Below, in pieces: positions 50,716 through 59,029 of a stretch of 64,000 nt of DNA. Under the pieces are notes generated by a model. It was not told the DNA's origin. It saw only the letters and a list, made by a program, of their open reading frames with translations, and did no database searches. Source of the DNA: Arenicola marina (Eukaryota > Annelida > Polychaeta > Arenicolidae); the NCBI GenBank assembly GCA_964019135.1, contig OZ025263.1:36620133-36684132 (forward strand), written 5' to 3'. Each line of letters opens with the position of its first letter. Within the stretch, counting starts at the first letter, position 1. A program made the position numbers and the translations under genes.

Positions 50716-50899
50716 CCGCTCACAGGGTGGCAGGCGGACAGGGTGGCAGGCGACGCTGGACGCTCCATCCGTCCGACCTTCATGTCAGTCGCCGCAGCGT
50801 CCTCCTGCAGCGAGGGCAACGGTGGCGAGGGGGGGCGGGGAGGGGCAGACTGGGGGATTCACAGGGGGCGGACAGGCTGGGAGACAATGAAGGAGGCGG
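50716..50899. other. Short spacer between arrays G and H
   Basis: About 180 bases of GC-rich single-copy sequence separate a C-rich array from a G-rich array, so strand composition flips here. No gene or RNA is recognisable. Confidence 0.6.
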
Positions 50900-51775
50900 T
50901 GTGGGAGGGGAGGTCTGTTGGTAGGCTGGGTGGGAGGTCTGCTGAGTGGCTGGGTGGGAGGCCTGTTGGGAGGCTGGGTGGGAGGCCTGTTGGGAGGCTG
51001 GGTGGGAGGCCTGTTGGGAGGCTGGGTGGGAAGTCTGTTGGGAGGCTGGGTGAGAGGGTTGTTGGGAGGATGGGTGGGAGGCCTGTTGGGAGGCTGGTGG
51101 GAAGTCTGTTGGGAGGCTGGGTGAGAGATTTGTTGGGAGGCTGGGTGGGAGGCCTGTTGGGAGGCTGGGTGGGAGGCCTGTTGGGAGGCTGGGTGAGAGG
51201 TTTGTTGGGAGGCTGGGTGGGAGACCTGTTGGGAGGCTGGGTGGGAGGCCTGTTGGGAGGCTGGGTGGGAGGCCTGTTGGGAGGCTGGGTGGGAGGCCTG
51301 TTGGGAGGCTGGGTGGGAGACCTGTTGGGAGGCTGAGTGAGAGGTCTGTTGGGAGGCTGGGTGGGAGGTCTGTTGGGAGGCTGGGTGGGAGGCCTGTTGG
51401 GAGGCTGGGTGGGAGGCCTGTTGGGAGGTCTGTTGGGAGGCTGGGTGGGAGGTCTGTTGGGAGGCTGGGTGGGAGGCCTGTTGGGAGGCTGGGTGGGAGG
51501 TCTGTTGGGAGGCTGGGTGGGAGGCCTGTTGGGAGGCTGGGTGGGAGATCTGTTGGGAGGCTGATGGGAGGTTGGGTGGGGGGTTTGTTGAGAGGCTGGG
51601 TGGGAGGCCTGTTGGGAGGCTGGGTGGGAGATCTGTTGGGAGGCTGGGTGGGAGGCCTGTTGGGAGGCTGGGTAGGAGACTGGGTGGGAGGCCTTTTGGG
51701 AGGCTGAGTGGGAGGTCTGTTGGGAGGCTGGGTGGGAGGTCTGTTGGGAGACTGGGTGGGAGGTCTGTTGGGAGG
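50900..51775. repeat. 24-bp G-rich minisatellite array (family H)
   Basis: About 36 copies of GGAGGCTGGGTGGGAGGCCT plus GTTG, with AGGTCT, AGACCT, AGAGGT and AGAGATTT variants. The 24-bp period gives eight-residue peptides (LLGGWVGG forward, PPSLPTGL reverse) and long open frames on both strands that I treat as artefacts. Each unit has three runs of at least three G on the plus strand. Confidence 0.96.
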
Positions 51776-52497
51776 CAGATTACAAGGCAGATTAGGTGTT
51801 TTTTGCCGCAAGGCCGGCTAACTTTGATGACTCGTGATTGGCGGTAATTGCAGCGAGCACGTGGCAGACGGGGTGTGGGCGGTGGGGTGGAGGGAGGGGT
51901 GGACGGGCGGCCGAGGCGTCTAGCTTTAGACCATGGGTCAAGGTAGGAGAGCCCTCCCAAGGTAATCACTGCTCCGTGCCTGCGCGGGGTTCACAGCCTC
52001 GCTCCCCTCTTCTTCCTCCTCCGTCAGAGTGCTCGGTGCACCCACAGTTGATCTGCCCCCCCCCCTCCCGGCCCACCTCCTCCCTCACCTACCCCGGATG
52101 GTGTGGAACGGCAGGAGTCGCCCCCCCCCCCACCCTATCCACTCTATCCCGCTAACCTCCCCTCCCACCTACTCTGGCAAGTGGCGTGTGGACGCGTTGG
52201 GCGGCTGAAGTACCCCCCCTACGGACTCCGCGCTGTCCAGGCGTGATTTCTCGCCAGCTGTGTGGGTGCGGGTGGTTTTCCACGTACTTCGCCTGAGGTA
52301 GCAGATAGTTCCGGACCGACCTTATGAACGTACGTCTCTACAAATTGGGGTAGAGGAACATACCGCCTGCCTCTAGAACGTAGCATGTCATATCAAGTTG
52401 GAGCATATGTTCCTAAAAATATATCATTTGGCGTATTTGTGGTTGTAATATGAAAATATAACAATGTGAAAAGCGAACTATATTGATGGTGCAGTTG
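51776..52497. other. Single-copy spacer, no gene seen
   Basis: Mixed sequence with C runs near 52057-52075 and 52120-52132, becoming AT-rich after about 52300. No ORF with recognisable domains and no RNA gene is seen. Confidence 0.6.
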
Positions 52498-52786
52498 CAG
52501 GAGCGAAGCTAGCCGTACGCACGTAAGCACGTGCGTACACATTGGGCGGTGCAGGCACGTGCAATCTTGTTGTTTGGGAGTTATTTTAATTTCATCTGCA
52601 GCAGGTAAATGTTTGTGATTACATCTGCAGCAGGTAAATGTTTGTAATTACATCTGCAGCAGGTAAATGTTTGTAATTACATCTGCAGCAGGTAAATGTT
52701 TGTAATTACATCTGCAGCAGGTAAATGTTTGTAATTACATCTGCAGCAGGTGCGTACACGTGCTCAAGTCCCTGTCTACGCCTCTG
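52498..52786. mobile_element. Possible hAT-type MITE
   Basis: The left end CAGGAGCGAAGCTAG and the reverse complement of the right end, CAGAGGCGTAGACAG, match at 10 of 15 positions. Each is close to the CAGGGGCGTAGCCAG type of terminus known from hAT elements. The interior has GTGCGTACAC near both ends (52531-52540 and 52750-52759) and five to six copies of a 29-bp repeat. No transposase is encoded. The flanking 8 bp (TGCAGTTG and ATTTGTGA) do not form a target duplication, which weakens the call. Confidence 0.4.
52592..52750. repeat. 29-bp tandem repeat, about 5.5 copies
   Basis: The unit is ACATCTGCAGCAGGTAAATG followed by TTTGTAATT, nearly identical in each copy (one TGTGATT variant in the first). 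Each unit has the text CAG/GTAAAT, a good match to a 5' splice site, and a CTGCAG palindrome. It lies inside the possible MITE and may be its variable internal region. Confidence 0.95.
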
Positions 52787-53263
52787 ATTTGTGACAGACG
52801 CACATGCCGTATGTAAATCGGATGTTGACATTTTGCAGGCTGATCAAAGACCATCACTTTATGACCCCCCCCCCCCTCATGCTTTACCGACATACCTACA
52901 CCCAACCACTGTCCCCCTCTTCGGCCCTAATTCATACCATCACAATATGTCATGTCTACCAGGGGCGGATGCAAGTGGGGGGGGGGCGACACAGCTAGTC
53001 TATTACTCGACCCCCCCCCCCCGCCCCCTTTCCAGCATATCTTGATCTGACCCTCTGCCCCACGTCAAAATTTAACCATCAGAATTATCTTTCATACGCG
53101 AAAATTGAAATGAATCTAATCAAGCATAGATTCGCAGTTTGCCATCAAATACACCACTGTTTAGCATTGTGTGTGCTGCTGGTACCGTACCGGACGAATT
53201 CATTCGAGTTTGACTAATTGGAAGCCATATGTTACTTTCGAACTATGTTTTCGAGTTCGAGTG
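52787..53263. other. Single-copy spacer with C and G homopolymer runs
   Basis: Contains C runs near 52865-52876 and 53010-53021 and a G run near 52976-52987. The text CAGGGGCGGATGCAAG at 52960 resembles a hAT-type terminus, but I found no partner end. No gene is seen. Confidence 0.5.
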
Positions 53264-53550
53264 AGGTCAAAGGTGTGAAGCGTCTTGAACTCTGACCCCG
53301 TGTTATTTTGAAATATGTTTTCGCTTAACTCTTCCATTGTGATCATTCAACAACGAAATGTTCATATTTTTCATATTCTGCATAGAAAATTTAATATTCC
53401 ATAAAACCACCCTCTAAAACCATTCTTGAGGTCAACCGTGAGATGGGCGGTGATGTGAGGAACGAGCTCCCTCTGCTGGCCGAGTGTGAACACGTAAGAA
53501 TATAGCATAACCAGCCGTTTGCCTAATTAGGTCAGGTCATGCTCTGACCT
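53264..53550. promoter_or_regulatory. Cluster of AGGTCA nuclear-receptor-type half-sites
   Basis: AGGTCAAAGGTGT at 53264-53276 is a DR1-like arrangement. TGACCCC follows near 53293, and a single AGGTCA lies at 53429-53434. At 53529-53550 two overlapping AGGTCA sites are followed by TGACCT after five bases (53534-53550), an inverted pair. These are known binding motifs of RXR/HNF4/ERR-type receptors; function here is inference. Confidence 0.3.
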
Positions 53551-53903
53551 ATATTTCCAATAGACCGGTCCAAGCTCCGCGCTAAGCCCCGCCCACTGAC
53601 GACCCCTCGGTCATCGCACGCATATGCGTATCATTTCGTCGTCAGGATCCTACTTTCACAGTTTTTTCTCGTCTCACCAAGCCATAAAAAGAGGATAACA
53701 ACTAAAACGATGGCTGCAGAAAGCAAGTTCATTATTTGTTTATTAATTTCAGATAAAACAATCCTTCTGCCCGGGGTTTTAGTTAAATAATTGGGATCAA
53801 AACCTTTTGTTTGTAATATAACTTCAGGAGCCATGCGCGATCATGCTGAGGTAGGGTACATGGTACATGGTACATGGGCGAGTTTCAAAACACTTATCAG
53901 CGA

Positions 53904-53941
53904 TTACGTAACATGTATGAATTTTGTGCGTTTTATAAAAG
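53904..53941 (+). promoter_or_regulatory. TTACGTAA and TATA-box-like pair
   Basis: TTACGTAA (53904-53911), the palindrome bound by PAR/E4BP4-type bZIP factors, lies 22 bases before TATAAAAG (53934-53941). The spacing is promoter-like on the plus strand, but no coding exon directly follows. Could be chance in AT-rich DNA. Confidence 0.25.
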
Positions 53942-54189
53942 TTAATTCTACTTACTTTTGCCGATTAAATCCATGTTAACCAGTTCGCATCAAGGGGTGT
54001 AGATCTATTGTCTTTGTCGCCTGTAACCGGCAGATATGACTCGGGGCTTGGTTACTGGTTTGGCTGGGATACCATTTTGAACTTGCCATTATCAGATTAT
54101 ATGTCTGCTTTAGCATTTAGCCAAATAAAAGTACAAAACTGAGGATAGCAAAGGGGACCGTGTGCTCGGTCGCCGCGGTCCATGACTAA

Positions 54190-54197
54190 TGACGTCA
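54190..54197. promoter_or_regulatory. CRE palindrome TGACGTCA
   Basis: Perfect octamer within the 12-bp palindrome AATGACGTCATT. It is the first of five perfect copies upstream of or at the start of the receptor gene. CREB/ATF factors bind this motif. Confidence 0.45.
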
Positions 54198-54499
54198 TTA
54201 AAAAACGATACAATGTTGCAAACATGATGAGTGCACCTCACGCGTATCACTTGGCTTTGCCCTAATAGCTAAAACAAAACAACTTATAATATGGATAGGT
54301 GCTACCTAAAAAATGCGAGCGTATATTTATTAATTCAGATATTCCGAGGGGATGCATCTAGATTAACATTCAAAATTAATCTCACTTCGGCTTGCCATAA
54401 AGAATATCTTTGGCGGGATGACGTATACCATGCACGTGCTTGTGGCATATCATTCGGTTGCTTAGGAACTTCCATTGTGACGTTATGTTTATAACGTTT

Positions 54500-54507
54500 T
54501 GACGTCA
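54500..54507. promoter_or_regulatory. CRE palindrome TGACGTCA
   Basis: Perfect octamer in the context TTTTGACGTCACAAC, about 310 bp after the previous copy. Confidence 0.45.
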
Positions 54508-56173
54508 CAACTACTCACTATGACAGCAGCCGATGGGCGGTTACCAAGAGCGCTCTGCTTGGCAACAGACATTTAGCCCGTCGCTTGTAAATTAACTTTA
54601 ATTTGAAGTATACATCCTGTGTTAACATTGAATAATGTATTCGGTAATTTTGTGGGGCAGCTGATTTAATTATTAAAGACATGACATTATAGGCTTCGAC
54701 CTCTCTTTGCTTGAATATATTTATGTACAGCTGATATTTACTCCGAATCCGAAAACGTCTCATGGGGGCTGTTACGCGAAATGAAAGTCCTAAGCCTATG
54801 CTTGAAATGGACTTTGAATATGCATGCATGTTGCCTTAAGGGCTCGCTTGCGCTCGCTATAATATGTTATCGAATTATAGCTGATTTCTTGTCATGGATA
54901 CCCAAATTATCGGACCCCAATTTGTGACTCACTGCGGTTGAGAAAGTTTTCAACTAACAAGAGGCCAAGTTTAATTCGAGTACAGAAAAGCAACCTTGGC
55001 CACGGTCGACTAAAACAAAGTAAACAACGCTATGTACAGAAAGAAAATAGGTACTACCCATTTAGTGCTAAGTCACCCTTGTGTACAGGGTGATAACTCG
55101 ACATAGGAAAAAAGCAGTCAGCACGGCTATGGTGCTCCATTTATCTACACGATTCAGCAACATTGGTAGCGTTTTGGGACAGATTGTTAACATTTTCTGA
55201 AACCACATACCTTAATTGAGGGGTCCGGCGATATTATGAAGAAATTTGCGCCCTATCGTATTTTATGTGGCCGACTTTTGCAACATATTCGTGCCGCAAT
55301 CGCGCCTCGCCGCCATATTGGCTCTTGAACATGACTAATTAACGAACATGAAGCGACTAGCGACGTCATCTGAACGAGAACCTGACCTGACAGGCTTGAT
55401 TCAACCAAGATGTCACCTACACTCTGCCTTGTTCGTTCTGAGCCATTTGTTGCTAAACAAGGCAGATATGCGGCTATACAGGTACAGATGAGGTTTACCT
55501 GTATATATGCCCACAATTGTACAAATCTGGTTGGGGTTTCCGCGGGTGCCTTGATGCCTAAGAGAGCGGATTTTTGTGATTAAAAAGACAATCCCCCCTG
55601 TGAAACCCCCACCCCGGACCAACTGCGTACTTGGCGTGTGAATTACTATTCGATTACTATAATATATATCACCTCTGTTCTAAAATAGGAATCTCTACAC
55701 AATACTAAAATCTAAATATAATCGAAGGAACAGTTTTTGCCTCATTGTTGGAATCCTATCGCTTGTCGAAGCGATGGGTTTTGCGGCGTTATAGTGCCTC
55801 AAATATGTTCGCGACACAGGCAAGAAGACCACTGCTTATTCAATTTATGTTATATTGATTCATTATAACAAGTGTTATGTGCTAAAAATTCGGCATAATC
55901 TTAGTCTATGACTTCGGGAAAGAGTCTAATATCTAATTTTACTAGCTTCTCTACCGGAACAACCAATCGTCTCTCTATTTATAATTTGATCGCCTTGGAT
56001 GTGATGAATTATTGAAGATGTTGAAGGCATAGATGTATGTACTTCACACATTGTTCTGCCGTATTTACAAACATTTGACTGCGTCAGTGTAGGACTTGCA
56101 TCGGTGCATGATTTCGCGTGTAAATGCGTCAGGTCACCGTGTTTGTTACGACTGAGGCGTGTGTCTGACCGCG

Positions 56174-56219
56174 CACGTGGCTACTCGCCACCTGATTGGC
56201 TGAAATGCGTGTGACGTCA
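56174..56219. promoter_or_regulatory. E-box, inverted CCAAT box and CRE within 46 bp
   Basis: CACGTG (56174-56179), ATTGG (56195-56199, CCAAT on the minus strand) and TGACGTCA (56212-56219) lie together. CCAAT plus CRE at close spacing is a known proximal-promoter combination. No TATA box is nearby. A distal enhancer or a promoter for an untranslated first exon of the GPCR is possible. Confidence 0.4.
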
Positions 56220-57259
56220 TCGGATGATTGACAGCTAGGAGCGGTCTATTCGTGTAGACCCTGAATGAAATGCTGGGGTTCGTTGTAGACTGGGTGCGTT
56301 GGCTGCTAACGGCCCTACGAATATACCAGATGCCACCCCCCCTGCTCCCCCCACCCCCGCTCTCTCCAACACTGTATCAACATATGAAGTAGGGTGTTGA
56401 TATGCCTCCAGTCAGCTTTGTTGAATTAGCTGTCCACGATAATCGCTTTACGAGTGTAAGCTGCAGAATATGGCACCTTTCTCCGAAGCCCCGATGTTGG
56501 CCTCAGCTGATCCAAAGTAACTCAAAGTGCATGCAGCCACTAGCATCCTAACAGGCGACGCCAGAATCAACACAGCTTTCTGTCATGCCTGATATACTTT
56601 CATTAAAAGATGACATTAATATTGGTAGTAATTGGAAAACCTGTTTTTCAGAGGTTGATATGGAGTATGAACTGTGGCCTACTTGTTGTTCAATGTCAAC
56701 AGATAAACCCACTTTATCACCTTAAACCTTAATGTCGGTCAAACAAATGAACTTTTCAGTTATTATCTCGACAGCAAGACCTTGGCATCCAGATTTCCGA
56801 TGAAAATCTCAGTTTGTTAGTTTAACTCATAAGCTATTTGAATGCGATATTAATCAAGATTTCAGATGAAAAAAAAAATATCAGTCATTGCAATCTGTTT
56901 TTAGACTGCGAAACTTGATATAACAATATCCAACGGAAATGAGTTCATCATGCCTAACGAATGAGACTTGAAATTGAAAGGCAAGTCGGCTACAGTGAAT
57001 ATATTACTCGTACTTCGATGACTATCGTGTATGAACTTCTCCAATAAGAGGTCCTTGCTAATATTTGTAGTTTAAACTCCATACACCTATCCAACAGAGA
57101 CACTGGTATCCTGAGTATTTTGAAGAACTCCGGGAGTTTATCCGGGAACAGACTCAGTTTTCTAGCGATAATCAAGACGTATACTCTGATGACTAGCTCT
57201 GATAGAAGGTAGAGCTCCCTGGGCTTCCACATAGCTGACGAACCATTGAGACAGAGCTG

Positions 57260-57267
57260 TGACGTCA
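57260..57267. promoter_or_regulatory. CRE palindrome TGACGTCA
   Basis: Perfect octamer in CTGTGACGTCACGCCC, about 500 bp before the receptor start codon, the usual distance range for a proximal promoter element. Confidence 0.45.
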
Positions 57268-57515
57268 CGCCCGTTTTAGCATCAATGAAATGGTACACTG
57301 CAGCTCCGTTCTTCCCTGTGGGACCCGCCCAGTAATGTCATTTCTGTCCGGCGGTGGCGACTCTGTGTATGTGGACGACCCAGGGGACGCGAGAGCCGGC
57401 CTCGACTCCCCCACCCCCACCCACCCCGCTGGATCCCCCTGCCTGCCCCCCACCCCCCACCAGCCACCGCCACGCCTCGATCAGGTAACAGCCCCCTGAT
57501 CCCCGCTTAACGCCT

Positions 57516-57535
57516 TCTCTCATTGGTTTTTGCAG
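57516..57535 (+). other. Possible 3' splice site before the receptor exon
   Basis: A pyrimidine-rich stretch ends in TTTTTGCAG at 57535, followed by GTTTTCC. It is a plausible acceptor for a 5' untranslated intron of the GPCR gene, whose coding exon begins about 230 bp downstream. A donor-like CAG/GTAACA lies only 51 bp upstream (57482-57490), too close to be an obvious partner. Confidence 0.3.
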
Positions 57536-57593
57536 GTTTTCCTGACGGTTGACGTCTGAGATGTGTTTGTACCGGACACTCAAAAAGGCACCC

Positions 57594-57676
57594 GGCAGTA
57601 AGCAGGGGTCAGCCAGCAGTAAGCAGGGGTCAGCCGGCAGTAAGCAGGGGTCAGCCGGCAGTAAGCAGGGGTTAGG
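57594..57676. repeat. 21-bp tandem repeat, four copies
   Basis: The unit GGCAGTAAGCAGGGGTCAGCC repeats at 21-bp spacing (CAGTAAG at 57596, 57617, 57638 and 57659); one copy has an A variant and the last is degenerate. It lies in the presumed 5' leader of the receptor gene, about 95 bp before the first start codon. Confidence 0.93.
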
Positions 57677-57767
57677 CCGTGCTTTATCTCCGAACCTTCC
57701 TCAACGGACACGCCACTAACTCTGCGCTATGTCGCTAGGGGGGTTGCCAGCGTGACTGCCGCCCGGA

Positions 57768-59000
57768 ATGAGGGATTACCTCTGGCTGCACCCCAAGGAC
57801 GCGGTACAGGCCGGGACGCCCGCGCCAGCACACACACACTTGACCATGACGTCACCCACAATGGCCGCCATCGCGCTGTCTCCAGCGTATGACTACGTCA
57901 ACGCCAGCGTTGCTATGGACAACGCTACGGCGGAAGCCCCGCACAAGGATTTCTACGAAAATGCTCAATTCGTGACCGGCCTTATTTGTTACCCACTCAT
58001 GTGTCTCTGCGGAATGGCGGGCAATGTCTTTATCCTCATTGTCCTGTCCCAGAAGGCCATGCGCACATCCACCAACATCTTCCTGTCGGCCCTGGCTGTC
58101 AGCGACTTCCTCAAGCTGGTCAACGACTCGCTCTACTTCCTCACCATTCTGCTGCTGGAGACGGACGAGCCGTCGGGCAACAAGTGCTTCGGCTACTTGT
58201 ATCCCTACGCGCACTTTGTCTTCAACATGTCAGTGTGCGTGTCGTCTTGGCTGACGATCTCGGTGGCGGTGGAGCGCTACATCCTGGTGTGCCACCCGAC
58301 GCGGGCCATGACCTGGACCTCCATCCCCCGCTCCACTGGCATCAGCGTCGCCTGCTTCCTCACCATGACGGCCGTCGCCGTGCCCTCCGCCTTCCGCTAC
58401 CGCACCGTGCACGTGGCGCGCCTGGCGGACGACGGCCGCAACGTGACGAAGCTGGACGTGGAGCTGACAGAGCTGTGGCGTGACGAGACGTTCGTCGTGG
58501 CCTACAACTGGGTCCAGTCCCTGCTGCGCTCCATGATCCCGCTCGTCATCCTGGTCATCACCAGCTCCGCCATCATCAACGCCCTGCGCAAGACGCGCGC
58601 CAACAAGAAGATGGCGTCGCGCAACAAGATCACCACCATGCTGATCATCGTCATCCTCTTCTTCCTCGTCTGCATCATCCCGGACGCCGTCATGTCCGGC
58701 TTCTTCAACCTAGGCTACGTGGAGTCGGACAACTACCTGGTGAAGGGCGTCCGGGAGATCACAGACATGCTCCTCGGGGTCAACGCTGCCATCAACTTCG
58801 CGCTCTACATGATTTTCAATAAACTTTTCAGGGACCAGTTCGTGGCACTATTTTGTGCGCGGTTGAAGGCGCGAATAGATACCAGTTGTGAAGAGGCGAG
58901 GTACAGGCCGCTGACAGAGAAACATGTGACAAACGGCGGCTCTGCCATGGCAACGACATCCGCTTCACCAAAGAACAATAACAAAGACTCCAGAGTATAA
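57768..59000 (+). CDS. Rhodopsin-class GPCR, probable neuropeptide receptor (FMRFamide-receptor/GPR139-like)
   Basis: A 410-residue seven-helix plasma-membrane receptor on one exon. TM1 holds GN at 85-86. TM2 is NIFLSALAVSD (D113). TM3 ends in ERY (169-171) followed by ILVCHP. TM4 is about 189-206, TM5 has P258, TM6 is VCIIPD (301-306) in place of CWxP, and TM7 ends NFALY (343-347) in place of NPxxY. Sequons are at N45, N52 and N225. The Ser/Asn-rich tail follows helix-8-like KLFRDQF. No cysteine is seen between TM4 and TM5 (about 207-246), so the usual loop disulfide partner of the TM3 cysteine is missing. An in-frame TGA at 57753 limits the start; ATGs at 57846 and 57861 have better context (A at -3). 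A CRE overlaps codon 27. The ligand is unknown; class is certain, subfamily inferred. The stop is 30-40 bp before a minisatellite, and no AATAAA follows in the window. Confidence 0.93.
   Translation: MRDYLWLHPKDAVQAGTPAPAHTHLTMTSPTMAAIALSPAYDYVNASVAMDNATAEAPHKDFYENAQFVTGLICYPLMCLCGMAGNVFILIVLSQKAMRTSTNIFLSALAVSDFLKLVNDSLYFLTILLLETDEPSGNKCFGYLYPYAHFVFNMSVCVSSWLTISVAVERYILVCHPTRAMTWTSIPRSTGISVACFLTMTAVAVPSAFRYRTVHVARLADDGRNVTKLDVELTELWRDETFVVAYNWVQSLLRSMIPLVILVITSSAIINALRKTRANKKMASRNKITTMLIIVILFFLVCIIPDAVMSGFFNLGYVESDNYLVKGVREITDMLLGVNAAINFALYMIFNKLFRDQFVALFCARLKARIDTSCEEARYRPLTEKHVTNGGSAMATTSASPKNNNKDSRV
57847..57854. promoter_or_regulatory. CRE palindrome TGACGTCA overlapping the receptor N-terminus
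   Basis: Perfect octamer formed by codons Met27-Thr28-Ser29 (ATGACGTCA). If translation starts at 57846 or 57861, the site is at or just before the start codon and could be a downstream promoter element. It may be a coincidence of the coding sequence. Confidence 0.25.
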
Positions 59001-59029
59001 GATACCGGGCGACACATACCACAGTGCCT

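Larger units (their letters stand above)
53551..57530. other. Upstream single-copy region of the GPCR gene, no other gene seen
   Basis: About 4 kb of ordinary mixed-composition DNA, the only extended low-repeat stretch apart from the LINE. Short open frames (60-103 residues) on both strands show no domain, signal peptide pattern or repeat structure I recognise. No tRNA or rRNA is visible. A 7-bp TACATGG unit is repeated three times near 53856. Its notable content is a set of bZIP-type motifs listed separately. Untranslated exons of the receptor could lie here. Confidence 0.5.

Noticed and set aside
49221-51969. Open frames of 300-567 residues on both strands rich in Pro/His/Trp or Gly/Cys/Trp
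   Set aside because: All three frames of the 14-bp and 24-bp arrays are open, so length is no evidence of coding. The residue pattern is purely the repeat unit.
52960-52990. CAGGGGCGGATGCAAG as the end of a second hAT-type element
   Set aside because: No matching inverted end was found downstream or upstream, and the following G run makes alignment unreliable.
54518-57298. Short open frames of 60-103 residues upstream of the GPCR
   Set aside because: None has a recognisable domain, long hydrophobic segment pattern or repeat, and their lengths are within chance expectation.
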